64,000 nt of DNA from Prosthecomicrobium pneumaticum (GTDB lineage Bacteria > Pseudomonadota > Alphaproteobacteria > Rhizobiales > Kaistiaceae), in assembly GCF_014199915.1 (NCBI RefSeq), contig NZ_JACHOO010000009.1:114541-178540 (forward strand), given 5' to 3'. The first letter of the stretch is position 1. Each line of letters begins with the position of its first letter. The notes under the pieces were generated by a model. The model was not told the DNA's origin. It worked only from the letters and a program-made list of their open reading frames with translations, and searched no databases. This document shows positions 1 through 8,409 of this stretch, piece by piece. The position numbers and the translations under genes were made by a program.

Positions 1-49
1 CGGTGTTCGGAGCGCCCGGACGGTGGCGTATGGTTCTCTTTATCGTCGG

Positions 50-1198
50 TCACTTTGCAACATTCTCCAAGTATGGCTCCGCCCAGCGGTTAAACGGGTA
101 CACAGCGGCAATCTGCGTCAGTGGCTCGATCGCGCTCCCTGTTGAACCTGTTCGCCAGGCGGCGGCAGCCCAAATTGCGAGCGCTTTTTGGTGATCGGTG
201 GCATCCAACACGTCGGAACTCGCGATTTCGCGACATTCATCGTCGAGGATGGGACTCCACCGCGACTGTGTGGACAATCGAGCGGCCAGATCCAATATGC
301 GAGCCGTTCCGTGATCGATCGGGCAGATTGGTCGGCGCTTGGCCGTAACATCCGACGATGGCATCCTCGCCCGACCTGGATCGCTCAGCAACAGTCTCGC
401 AAGATCGAGCTCCCAATACCCTGTCGAACTCCCTGCGTCCGAGAAGTCGTTCATCGCAAATCGAACAATGCCAGCTATCAGCCGTGCAAGGGGGCGATCG
501 AAGTCGGCGAGCACCTGCAGAGCCGAGCCATAGAGTTCGCGGTAGCGTGCCAGCGGAGTCGTCAGGTTCTCAGAGGTCGGTCGCTCCTTGATCAAAACGC
601 CGAGGCAGTAATATCCCAGCCCGGCAGCATACTCCTTGCCTGGCCCCTGTGTTCGCTGATCCGCCAAGAACCGGCTTATGGTGTCCCGGGTGATCGAAGA
701 TGAGACGAGTATTTCGGCAAACGCATCTTCAACACGCCGAAGCTCATGGGTATCGGCTATCCGGAACGATATTGTATAGTGAGTTGAAACAGGTTCGGCA
801 TTGACCTGCGACTCGTTAAGGAGAACGAGCTTCATCTCGCCTTGCTTCGTATCCGCGAGCTTCTTTGGGACGGCATCCGGTAGGCATCGCTGAGGATCGC
901 CGCCGTCAATGCCGATTCGAACTGCGGTCGCGTTGGCGACCACGATCGCTGACCGACCCACTGGAACTCGGACTACCGCGCGGCCTGTGGGTTCCGTTCC
1001 GCCCAAAAACATAACGGGGCGTTCAACCCGATGCGTCTTGTAGACGTGATCGTAAAGCTCCCGTTGAACGGAAAAGACCGAAATGCAGAAAGGACAACGA
1101 AAGGTTGGCTTCGCAGGCGGACCGGGCTCCGGCGTGCGCTCGGTTCCTTCGTAGAAGGCCTCAAGCGCATCCTCACGTATCCAGCCTACCGTGGGCAT
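50..1198 (-). CDS. C2H2 zinc-finger protein of unknown function
   Basis: A 382-residue protein. Near residue 35 it carries a textbook C2H2 finger (CPFC, 12 residues, H, 4 residues, H), which is uncommon in bacteria. Behind it is a strand-rich stretch (about residues 60-160) and then a helical C-terminal half without motifs I recognise. I chose the ATG at 1198 (MPTVGW) because a purine-rich GGGGGGAA lies just upstream; a GTG at 1240 would start inside the remnant of an AbiEii gene. The gene lies directly downstream of that remnant on the same strand, so it appears to have replaced the toxin gene and may use the old abiE promoter. A nucleic-acid or protein-binding role is inferred from the finger only; the function is unknown. 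Confidence 0.75.
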   Translation of the reverse strand: MPTVGWIREDALEAFYEGTERTPEPGPPAKPTFRCPFCISVFSVQRELYDHVYKTHRVERPVMFLGGTEPTGRAVVRVPVGRSAIVVANATAVRIGIDGGDPQRCLPDAVPKKLADTKQGEMKLVLLNESQVNAEPVSTHYTISFRIADTHELRRVEDAFAEILVSSSITRDTISRFLADQRTQGPGKEYAAGLGYYCLGVLIKERPTSENLTTPLARYRELYGSALQVLADFDRPLARLIAGIVRFAMNDFSDAGSSTGYWELDLARLLLSDPGRARMPSSDVTAKRRPICPIDHGTARILDLAARLSTQSRWSPILDDECREIASSDVLDATDHQKALAIWAAAAWRTGSTGSAIEPLTQIAAVYPFNRWAEPYLENVAK

Positions 1199-1224
1199 CT
1201 CAGTTCCCCCCAGAACTCCGTTCC

Positions 1225-1337
1225 ACCGTAGACCACCCACACATCCTTTTCGAGGAGGTGGCGGGACGTCCGGAACGGGTCAGGCGCGACCCCGAGAGCG
1301 TCGCGGCGATACTCGGCCGCCAGAAGGTCTCAGCCAT
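1225..1337 (-). pseudogene. AbiEii nucleotidyltransferase toxin, N-terminal remnant
   Basis: The minus strand starts ATGGCTGA, overlapping the abiEi stop as in intact abiEi-abiEii operons, and encodes MAETF. The expected AbiEii N-terminus then continues only after frame changes: LAAEYRRDALGVA in the next frame, SGRPA back in the first frame, then HLLEKDVWVV again in the other. Homology stops near 1228, where the zinc-finger gene begins. Two or more frameshifts plus loss of the whole catalytic domain make it a dead fragment. The call rests on my recollection of the AbiEii N-terminal pattern. Confidence 0.65.
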
Positions 1338-1923
1338 GAGCCGCCTTGCTCACGCTCTGCGCGAGCCATGTTGGGAGCTGTGGCGCCGCAGCCACCAACT
1401 CGCCAAAGGCGGCTGGCGGCATCCTCCGCTTCAGCGTCTCCAGCGCCTCCCCGGCCTTCTCGGGACCAAGCCAAGCCAGAGCCCGAACCGCTTCTCCCGC
1501 CGGCCGGTTGGCTAGCGTTAATTGCCAGCGCGGCGCGTGCCGCAGCTCAACCACCTGCTTGCCAAGGCTCATCGTCCGGCTGCGGCCGGAGGTCAGATAG
1601 ACCGATCGGGCGGGCACCTGTGTCGTCAAGCCAAGCGCGTTAGCTGCGGCCGCGCCGTTCGGGACAATGACTTCACCGCGTTGGCTGGCGAGCGCCTCGA
1701 CCGCCTGTTCAACAGAGGGTGCCCTCGTGCCGAACCGGCTTTTGATGGGACGCAGATAAACGCCGCGACCAGCCCGGATCAGTCGGCCTCGCTCGGTCAG
1801 ACGCGATAAAGCCTGATCCACTGCGGCGCGATTACCAAGGTGAAGCAAACCCTTCGCTGCGACCGGCGTACCTTCCGGCAGCCCTTCCACATGCGCAAGT
1901 ATCTGTTCTGTTAACCATTGCAT
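1330..1923 (-). CDS. AbiEi-family (DUF6088-like) antitoxin/transcription factor
   Basis: 197 residues from the ATG at 1923, preceded by AGGAG at good spacing. The N-terminal third is a winged helix (VDQALSRLTERGRLIRAGRG) followed by YLRPIKSRFG, as in AbiEi-type antitoxins of type IV toxin-antitoxin systems. The remainder is the helical C-terminal domain of the DUF6088/AbiEi group. Such proteins bind their own promoter and counter a nucleotidyltransferase toxin made from the next gene. Here that toxin gene is reduced to a fragment, so the antitoxin is orphaned. It may survive as a plain repressor driving the zinc-finger gene downstream. Confidence 0.75.
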   Translation of the reverse strand: MQWLTEQILAHVEGLPEGTPVAAKGLLHLGNRAAVDQALSRLTERGRLIRAGRGVYLRPIKSRFGTRAPSVEQAVEALASQRGEVIVPNGAAAANALGLTTQVPARSVYLTSGRSRTMSLGKQVVELRHAPRWQLTLANRPAGEAVRALAWLGPEKAGEALETLKRRMPPAAFGELVAAAPQLPTWLAQSVSKAAHG

Positions 1924-2117
1924 GCCCACTCTCCTGTTAGAAATGTATGACGATTTCTGACACCCTTCAAGAATGCTTGTGGCCCGCGACGGTCTCATCA
2001 CCGTGCAAACGGTCCCTGCGCCCGGCGAGCTGGGGAAAACAGGGTCGCATTTCCGGATACCCTTGACGGCGACCGATTCGTTCACCATCTTCACTTGATC
2101 GACGTGAGGATAGTGAA
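1924..2117. promoter_or_regulatory. Divergent intergenic region between abiEi and the STAS-like gene
   Basis: 194 bases separating a minus-strand and a plus-strand start. On the plus strand TTGACG (2063-2068) and CATCTT (2086-2091) are 17 bases apart and could serve as a weak promoter for the downstream operon. No clear operator was seen. No gene is supported here. Confidence 0.3.
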
Positions 2118-2681
2118 TTGCTTCATAGGCTGATCGAGCATAGTGGCGGCCAAACCGTTCTTTCGGGCGCCATTCCCGGACGCAAAGTGCTGAGCGCGCT
2201 GATCGCGGCGACGCCCTCGATGGAGGCGCCTGCGCCCGCTTTCCTCGACTTCGACGGCATCGAGGTGGCTACTGCGTCATTCCTGCGCGAGGCAGTGATC
2301 GGCTTCCGCGATTACGCCCGGCAGTCATTGCCCAACGTCTATCCCGTCGTCGCAAATACAGTCCCTGCCGTCGCCGAAGAGCTGGACTTCTTCGTCCGGG
2401 CGCGCGGCGACGTCATTTGGAGCTGCGACCTCGATGCAAAGAACCAGGTCGTCGGGGCTCGGCTGATCGGCGATCTCGATCCTGCTCAACGATCAACTTT
2501 CAATGCGGTGATCGAACTCGGCGCGATCACCGCCCCCGAGCTCGCCGCCCGTTTCGCCGACCAGGGAATCGGGCCGACCGCCTGGAATAACCGGTTGTCG
2601 GCGCTAGCGACCAAGGGCCTGCTGGTCGAACGCAAGCAGGGCAAGTCCAAGTCGTTCAGTCCGCTTCTGGAGATCGCCTGA
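2118..2681 (+). CDS. STAS-like (DUF4325-type) protein with C-terminal winged helix
   Basis: 187 residues starting at TTG (GAGGA about 9 bases upstream; no better ATG fits). Residues about 35-100 look like a STAS-like DUF4325 domain (FLDFDGIEVATASFLREAV). The last 70 residues resemble a winged helix (ITAPELAARFADQGI ... RLSALATKGLLVERKQGKS). DUF4325 proteins are often neighbours of GHKL ATPases, as here, which suggests a partner-switching or ATPase-controlled pair. The stop overlaps the next start (TGATG), so the three plus-strand genes form one operon. The biological role is not known. Confidence 0.65.
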   Translation: MLHRLIEHSGGQTVLSGAIPGRKVLSALIAATPSMEAPAPAFLDFDGIEVATASFLREAVIGFRDYARQSLPNVYPVVANTVPAVAEELDFFVRARGDVIWSCDLDAKNQVVGARLIGDLDPAQRSTFNAVIELGAITAPELAARFADQGIGPTAWNNRLSALATKGLLVERKQGKSKSFSPLLEIA

Positions 2682-3031
2682 TGGGCCTTGATTATATCCG
2701 CTCCCAGACCGGCAAGCCTTGGCGCAAGCGCTGGGACGGTGGACTCGACCGCCTGAAAGCGCCAAGCCTGCTCGACCTCAATATGTCCGAGACTGCGCGC
2801 ACCGTCACCGCCGAGTTGAATGCGGGCTGCCACGTCAAGGCGGGCGATACGCTGATCGTTCAGAGCGGCGGTGACGGCTTCACCATCAGCGATGGGCTGC
2901 GTGCGATCGGCCGCGTCGCCAATCCTTCGCCGGAGTTGACCGCCGCCGTCCGCGACGGCGGCGGCTATGCCGAGGGCGTGCTCCAACGCGTCGGCCTGTT
3001 CGGTGACACCGCGGAGATCAGCGTCAAATGA
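2681..3031 (+). CDS. Small conserved-looking protein of unknown function
   Basis: 116 residues, starting with an ATG that overlaps the preceding stop and ending in an ATGA overlap with the next gene. The middle is strand-rich (VKAGDTLIVQSGGDGFTI), like a small beta-barrel, and there is no membrane segment or signal peptide. Tight overlaps on both sides argue that it is translated together with the STAS-like and Cys-rich proteins and may form a complex with them. No family recognised. Confidence 0.55.
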   Translation: MGLDYIRSQTGKPWRKRWDGGLDRLKAPSLLDLNMSETARTVTAELNAGCHVKAGDTLIVQSGGDGFTISDGLRAIGRVANPSPELTAAVRDGGGYAEGVLQRVGLFGDTAEISVK

Positions 3032-4299
3032 ACCGCCGGCCACCCCACGAGCCTTCGCGCCATTTTTCTCAGCCGAACAAGCTGTGGGACGATGCCATGC
3101 GCCATGCGCCGTCGTTGGGCTGTCCGACCTGTCTCGAGCGCGATCGCTGCGGCGGCGTCCACACCGACGCGGGCATCTTCGACTGCGGAGACCTCTGCAC
3201 CTGCAAAGACAAAAGCAAGTGCGACATGGTCTGCCGGTTCAAGCCGAGCCACTTCGTCGCCCGCATGCGCGAGGTCGGCGGTCTCGGCTTTGAGAACGCG
3301 CCGCGCGTGGCGGCGACCGGCGTTCCGGACCTACCGACCATCGCGCCTTTCGTCGATCATCGCTACGGCCGCGCCGCTACACTCCATGAACCGGTGGTCG
3401 CGATTTCGCTCTACGAACTCATCAACCTCGCGACGGGCAAGCCGCACGTCACGTCGCGCGTCGAGTTAGCGGCTCGGTTCCTCATCCCCGAAGGCGCGGT
3501 GATCATCGTCACCGGCGTCGACAAGGATGGCCCAATTGAACGCTGGTGGGAGTTGAAGGACCGCGCCGCGATCCTCGCTGCTTTGAAGGCGCTCGGCGTC
3601 AAGCTGATCACGACCCCCAACTACAGCGTGCTGACCGACGTGCCGCGCACCGACAACCTTCATTCGATGAAGCGCATCCTGCTGGCCTGGACCGAGATGG
3701 CGGCAGCGGGCCTGCCGGCTGCCTTGCATGTCAACGGCCGCACCCAGCATGACTATTCTCGGTGGGCCGAGCTCATCGCCGACCGCCCGGAAATCGAGAT
3801 CCTCGCCTTCGAATTTGCCACCGGATGCGGCCGCGGGGAACGTATCGACTGGCACGTTGCCGAACTCTGCGCGCTTGCCGATCGCGTTGGCCGTCCCCTC
3901 GCGCTCGTGATCAGGGGCGGCGGCCGCAAACTCGCTGAGCTGCGGCGCCATTTCGCGCAGGTGAGCTTGATCGAGACCGAAGCCTTTTCGCGGACCATTC
4001 GACGGCGGCGTGCGCATCTGACCGAATCCGGGCGCGTCAAATGGACGAAATATCCCACGCCGAAGGGCGCGCCGATCGATGACCTCCTGGCCCACAATAT
4101 CGCTCTGGTTCGCGCCTCGTATGAGACCTCGGCAAAGCCCCCTCTACGGCTGAGGCCGCCGACCCGGCGCCTGCGGCGCGCAGCGCACCGAGATGGTGAG
4201 CCCGTCCAGCCAGGCCTTCTGCGCCAGCTCCACCTGTCCGGTGAGACTCGGGGCGTCGCCCCAGAGCCGCAGGGCGTGGTCGCCGCTACGAAACCTTAG
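3028..4299 (+). CDS. Cys-rich protein of unknown function, possibly DUF4417-like barrel
   Basis: 423 residues. The N-terminal 70 residues hold a dense cysteine cluster (CPTC...C...CGDLCTCKDKSKCDMVC), which suggests bound zinc or an Fe-S cluster. The core (about 110-330) alternates strands and helices like a TIM barrel. The segment around NYSVLTDVPRTDN and the following Trp-rich helix recall DUF4417-type proteins, but that is a weak similarity. The last 50 or so residues, antisense to the end of the GHKL gene, are Arg/Pro-rich and look like read-through; the natural end may have been lost by a frameshift near 4140. It is co-transcribed with the two genes before it. Confidence 0.55.
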   Translation: MNRRPPHEPSRHFSQPNKLWDDAMRHAPSLGCPTCLERDRCGGVHTDAGIFDCGDLCTCKDKSKCDMVCRFKPSHFVARMREVGGLGFENAPRVAATGVPDLPTIAPFVDHRYGRAATLHEPVVAISLYELINLATGKPHVTSRVELAARFLIPEGAVIIVTGVDKDGPIERWWELKDRAAILAALKALGVKLITTPNYSVLTDVPRTDNLHSMKRILLAWTEMAAAGLPAALHVNGRTQHDYSRWAELIADRPEIEILAFEFATGCGRGERIDWHVAELCALADRVGRPLALVIRGGGRKLAELRRHFAQVSLIETEAFSRTIRRRRAHLTESGRVKWTKYPTPKGAPIDDLLAHNIALVRASYETSAKPPLRLRPPTRRLRRAAHRDGEPVQPGLLRQLHLSGETRGVAPEPQGVVAATKP

Positions 4300-5004
4300 C
4301 TCGGCGGCGTCATGGGCGAGTGCGCGAAACAATTGACCGATGCCGTAGCCGTGACCGGTGCTTCGCGCGTGCCGCGACGCACCGTCGGACGCGGCCACCC
4401 GCAGCGCCGCCCCGGAGTCAGCGAGGCCGGCGAAATCGGGATTCTCGCGCAGGCTGGCCAGCACGCCACGACCCGCGTCGGCAACAACAAACTCGAAGGC
4501 GCCATCGCTCGCGGCATAGGCGACGAGGCCGCTCTCCGGCCGCCCGCTGTGCTCGAAGATGTTGTCCTGCAATTCGCCGAGCGCACCCATCAGCCCCGCG
4601 GCCAGTCCCCTAGAGAGACCCGCTGCAACGGCCGCATTCTCGGCATGTTTAGCCCACTGATCCCAAACCAACCCCCCGGATCCGCGGTCGTCGGCGTCAA
4701 AGCGCGACAATGGAAACGCGCCCGCGCGGTCACGGGCGCCCGCGCCACTTATTGCGCCGTCACCCAGCGCGCCCACAATCTGGCGAAACACGGGCGCCTC
4801 GACCACTATGGCGGGATAGGCATCGGGCAGCGCGGCTGCCGCCATAGCCAACTCGACCAGCGGCCCGATCCTGCCCGATCGGCCAAGCGTCACGGGTCCG
4901 AGTCTTGGCAGCCGCCCAGCGACGGCTTGCCAAAGCAGATCATCGGCTGCCTCGAAATCCGCGGCGACCTGTATTGGCGCGCCTCTATTCAAACCTTCCC
5001 CCAC
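4144..5004 (-). CDS. GHKL-fold (histidine-kinase-like) ATPase
   Basis: 286 residues from a GTG at 5004. The ATP site is clear in the C-terminal half: N box ELQDNIFEHS, G1 box DAGRGV and G2 box GHGYGIG. The N-terminal half (about 1-130) is a separate domain without recognised motifs; no phospho-acceptor His domain or membrane segment is seen, so this is not a classical sensor kinase. It converges on, and overlaps by 156 bases with, the Cys-rich gene. STAS-like DUF4325 proteins and such ATPases commonly sit together, so I infer that the four genes 2118-5004 work as one unit. Confidence 0.75.
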   Translation of the reverse strand: MGEGLNRGAPIQVAADFEAADDLLWQAVAGRLPRLGPVTLGRSGRIGPLVELAMAAAALPDAYPAIVVEAPVFRQIVGALGDGAISGAGARDRAGAFPLSRFDADDRGSGGLVWDQWAKHAENAAVAAGLSRGLAAGLMGALGELQDNIFEHSGRPESGLVAYAASDGAFEFVVADAGRGVLASLRENPDFAGLADSGAALRVAASDGASRHARSTGHGYGIGQLFRALAHDAAELRFRSGDHALRLWGDAPSLTGQVELAQKAWLDGLTISVRCAPQAPGRRPQP

Positions 5005-5143
5005 CCCGCCAGCCGGCGCACGGGCATAGCTATACTACCACCTCTTCTAACACAGCGGCGTACAACAACTCAGCCCTTGGTTGCGATTTTGCCCATATAC
5101 GTCTCGAAAGAAACGGCGATTCGAGCGTGGTGATCGGGAGGAG

Positions 5144-6982
5144 ATGATCATCAGTCTCGATCCTTCCAGTGACGCACGTGCACTGCCGTCTTCCACGGCG
5201 CAGGCCAGGCGCGACCTCGCAACTGACATGCGGGCAATTCAACCGCTCGACGCACCCGCATTCCTGCGCCTGTTTCAACTTCGTGGCGCTCAAATCATGT
5301 GGTTCTTGGGAGCAGGCGCATCGCGCTCGGCAGGCATCAAGACGGCCGGCGATATGATCTGGGATTTCAAGCAGCGCCTTTACCGCTCGCAGAAGAAACT
5401 GCCGCCGTCGGCCATCACCGATATCGGCGAGCCAGCAGTTCAGCGAAAGCTCCAAGCCCATTTCGACGGGCTGGGCGGATTTCCACCTGCGGGCTCGGAA
5501 ACGGAATATTCAGCCTACTTCGAGGCGACCTATCACGCGCCGCGCGATCGGCGCGCGTATCTTGACGAACTCATAGCGCGCGGCAAACCGTCGTTCGGCC
5601 ATCATGCTCTGGCGCTGCTCATGGCTGAAGATCTCTGCCGAATCGTTTGGACCACCAATTTCGACCGCACGATCGAAGACGCTGCCGCCGAGCGTTTCGC
5701 CGGCACCGGGCGTTTGGTGATCGCCGATCTCAAGGAACCAGAGAAAATCCGTCGAGCCGTCGATGAGAACCGCTGGCCAGTCTACGGCAAGCTTCACGGC
5801 GACTATCATTCGGACGCGTTGAAAAACACTGATGCTGAACTCCGTCAGCAGGATGCGGAAATGCGGCGCAGTCTGGTCGACGCCTGCCGCCGGGCCGGCC
5901 TCGCCGTAATCGGCTACAGCGGCCGCGATGCCTCGATCATGGCGGTGCTCGCGGAAGCGCTCGACGAAGGCCGCGGGTTCCCTGGAGGTCTCTTCTGGTT
6001 CAAGCGCAGCCAAGATGCGCCGTATCCAGCCGTGACGGAGCTGATCGCACGAGCGCGAGCGCTCGGCATCGACGCGCACCTCGTCGAGTCCGAATCTTTC
6101 GACGAGCTTTTTTCGGACCTCCTGCGTTTTTTGCCGCAAACCGCCGACAAGCTAACTGGACTTGGCGGCGCCGCCCGGCCTCGCCTCTCAACCGCAAAGC
6201 CTCGGCCAATCGGAGGCGCGGTGCCGGCCATCCGAACGAACGCCCTGGCCGTCACATCACGGCCAGCTCTCTGCAGGATCGTTGATTGCAAGATCGGCGG
6301 CGACGAGGAGATCGAGGAAGCGATCGCCAAAGCTGGCGTCGATATCATCGCGCATCGCATTCGAGACGGCGTCCTCGCATTCGGTCGTGACACCCACGTT
6401 CGCAAGGTCTTCGAACCTTATGAAATCAAGGCGTTCGACCAACATCCGCTGTCTTCCCGGCGCCTTGTCAAGGAAGGCGGTGAGCGCGCGCTGGTCCGCG
6501 ACGCACTGTTCCGCGCCATCGCAACCCGGCCTGGCCTTGCTCATGAGCGTCGGCGCAGTCGGGTCCGGCTAGTGCCACTTCCGGGGGCCGTTCCGGCGTC
6601 AGTCTTCAACAACGACAAGGCGAAGCCAGTCGACCGGGTCAGCGGCATGGTGCCGCAAACCAATATAGGTTGGAGCGAAGCCTGCGGCCTGCGGGTGGAT
6701 TACCGCCTCGACCAACTGTGGCTTCTCATCGAGCCCACGCTGAGCGTCGCGCTCGATGACGAGACACCTGATAACGTCGTCGAATTAACGCGGGAATTTG
6801 TCCGCGAACGCCGGGCGCGCCGGCACAATCGCCTCGCCAACGCAATGCTTGACGGATGGATCAGCCTCATCGTCGGGCGCGAACCAAGCGTGCGTCTCAG
6901 GACCTTCAACATCGCAGACGGCATCGACGCCGAATTCGAAATCCTGCGGACGTCTGCTTTCAGCGGGATCGCCAAGCCATGA
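5144..6982 (+). CDS. SIR2-APAZ effector of a short-Argonaute (SPARSA) system
   Basis: 612 residues from the ATG at 5144, next to GGGAGGAG; a TTG at 5081 would add 21 residues that look non-native. The SIR2 domain (about 45-290) keeps the NAD-binding GAGAS (56-60), the Asn of TTNFD (172) and the His of KLHGD (218), so NADase chemistry should be intact. The C-terminal half matches the expected position and length of an APAZ domain, which replaces the N-PAZ part of long Argonautes. The stop overlaps the Argonaute start (ATGA). In SPARSA systems this pair forms a heterodimer that depletes NAD+ on recognising invader DNA through an RNA guide, causing abortive infection. Confidence 0.9.
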   Translation: MIISLDPSSDARALPSSTAQARRDLATDMRAIQPLDAPAFLRLFQLRGAQIMWFLGAGASRSAGIKTAGDMIWDFKQRLYRSQKKLPPSAITDIGEPAVQRKLQAHFDGLGGFPPAGSETEYSAYFEATYHAPRDRRAYLDELIARGKPSFGHHALALLMAEDLCRIVWTTNFDRTIEDAAAERFAGTGRLVIADLKEPEKIRRAVDENRWPVYGKLHGDYHSDALKNTDAELRQQDAEMRRSLVDACRRAGLAVIGYSGRDASIMAVLAEALDEGRGFPGGLFWFKRSQDAPYPAVTELIARARALGIDAHLVESESFDELFSDLLRFLPQTADKLTGLGGAARPRLSTAKPRPIGGAVPAIRTNALAVTSRPALCRIVDCKIGGDEEIEEAIAKAGVDIIAHRIRDGVLAFGRDTHVRKVFEPYEIKAFDQHPLSSRRLVKEGGERALVRDALFRAIATRPGLAHERRRSRVRLVPLPGAVPASVFNNDKAKPVDRVSGMVPQTNIGWSEACGLRVDYRLDQLWLLIEPTLSVALDDETPDNVVELTREFVRERRARRHNRLANAMLDGWISLIVGREPSVRLRTFNIADGIDAEFEILRTSAFSGIAKP

Positions 6983-8409
6983 ACGCCGTTGTGCAGCCGT
7001 TTCGCCTTCCCGGCCACATTGTGCTGCCCGAGCCCCAACTTCGCTTCGGGTCGGACAACGCTCATGATGTCGACATCCACCCTATGCAGGGGTTGATCCG
7101 GTTTGGGCCCTATAGCCAGGGAAAGCTCTCGCCCGTCGCAAACCCGATCCGGATCGGCATCATCGTTCCGGCGGACCTTGAGGATGCGCTGGTCCGCCAG
7201 ATGCGCGAACTGGACCAGTCGCATGAGCCGCGCGAGCGGAAGCAATATCTTCCGCCCTTCCCTGGCTTCGAGAAGGTGTTCGGCGTTCGTCTGTCACGTG
7301 GAGGTTCCGCGAGCCGCATTGTTCTCTCTCAAGACCTGGATCGCCAGATCGAAACGGCTGCTGCGCCGCACGTCGTTTTGGCTGACGCACTGACGCGCGC
7401 GCTCTTCGCGCTCCGGAACGCACGCGACAGCTTCGACGTGGTAGTCATTCTACTCAAGGAAAGCTGGTCACCGGCCTTTCGCGGTCCGACTGGCGAGGAC
7501 TTCGACCTTCATGACTACGTGAAGGCTTATGCTGCATCCGAAGGGATCTGCGTCCAATTTCTGCGCGAGGACAGCGCATTGAACTATCGCTGTCGCTGCA
7601 GCGTCGCCTGGCGACTCGGCATCGCGCTCTACACAAAGGCCGGCGGAACGCCTTGGGTCCTCGCCAACGTCGAGCCTGGCACGGCCTTTATCGGCATCGA
7701 CTACGCGCTGCGCACCGGCGACGATACCGCCCAACGCTTCGCGATCTGCTGCAGTCAAGTCTTCGACGCCGAAGGATCAGGCCTCGAATTCGTCGCCTAT
7801 GAGGCCGACGGCGTTCAGATGTTCGGCAAGAACCCGTATCTCCGCCGCGATCAGATGTTGAAGGTGATGGCGCGCAGCCTCGCCATCTATCAGCGGAAGC
7901 ATTCCGGTGATCCGCCGCGGCGCGTGGTTGTGCACAAGAACACCGAATTTCGTGCGGACGAGATTGAGGGGGTTTTCGACGCGCTGCCGAACGCCAACTC
8001 GATCGAGCTTGTCCATGTACAGCAGAGCTGCGGTTGGCGCGGCGTGCTAATCGCCGGGCCGCAGCAACCACACGGATATCCCTGTCGCCGTGGCTCGACC
8101 TTTCAGCTCGGCGCCAATGAAGCCCTGCTATGGACGCAGGGAAATCTACCCGCTGTCGCCAGCGGGAAGGATTATTTCAAAGAAGGAAAAGGCACGCCCG
8201 AACCTCTATTGCTGGTCCGCCATGCCGGTCTTGGCAGCATCGACGATCTTTGCCGCGAAACCCTCGCGCTTACAAAGATGGATTGGAACAATGATGGCCC
8301 GTACGACCGACTGCCAGTGACGCTGAATTTCGCGGGCACGCTCGCAACCATCGTCAAGCGGATGCCCAAACTACACCCGCAATCCTACCCGGTGCGGCTT
8401 TTCATGTAG
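6979..8409 (+). CDS. Short prokaryotic Argonaute (MID-PIWI)
   Basis: 476 residues, the usual length for short pAgos, starting in an ATGA overlap with the SIR2-APAZ gene. It lacks N and PAZ domains. A MID-like region (about 130-290) is followed by a PIWI-like half (GIDYALR, VVVHKNTEF, LLVRHAGLG). Short pAgos of this type have a catalytically dead PIWI and act as guide-dependent sensors; I cannot find a complete DEDX tetrad here, consistent with that. The protein ends in a hydrophobic C-terminus (PVRLFM), as pAgos do at the MID-PIWI interface. It should work with the upstream SIR2-APAZ protein. Confidence 0.88.
   Translation: MNAVVQPFRLPGHIVLPEPQLRFGSDNAHDVDIHPMQGLIRFGPYSQGKLSPVANPIRIGIIVPADLEDALVRQMRELDQSHEPRERKQYLPPFPGFEKVFGVRLSRGGSASRIVLSQDLDRQIETAAAPHVVLADALTRALFALRNARDSFDVVVILLKESWSPAFRGPTGEDFDLHDYVKAYAASEGICVQFLREDSALNYRCRCSVAWRLGIALYTKAGGTPWVLANVEPGTAFIGIDYALRTGDDTAQRFAICCSQVFDAEGSGLEFVAYEADGVQMFGKNPYLRRDQMLKVMARSLAIYQRKHSGDPPRRVVVHKNTEFRADEIEGVFDALPNANSIELVHVQQSCGWRGVLIAGPQQPHGYPCRRGSTFQLGANEALLWTQGNLPAVASGKDYFKEGKGTPEPLLLVRHAGLGSIDDLCRETLALTKMDWNNDGPYDRLPVTLNFAGTLATIVKRMPKLHPQSYPVRLFM

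Noticed and set aside
4144..5004. Classical two-component sensor kinase
   Set aside because: GHKL boxes are present, but there is no dimerisation/phospho-acceptor His region, no membrane segment and no response-regulator gene nearby.
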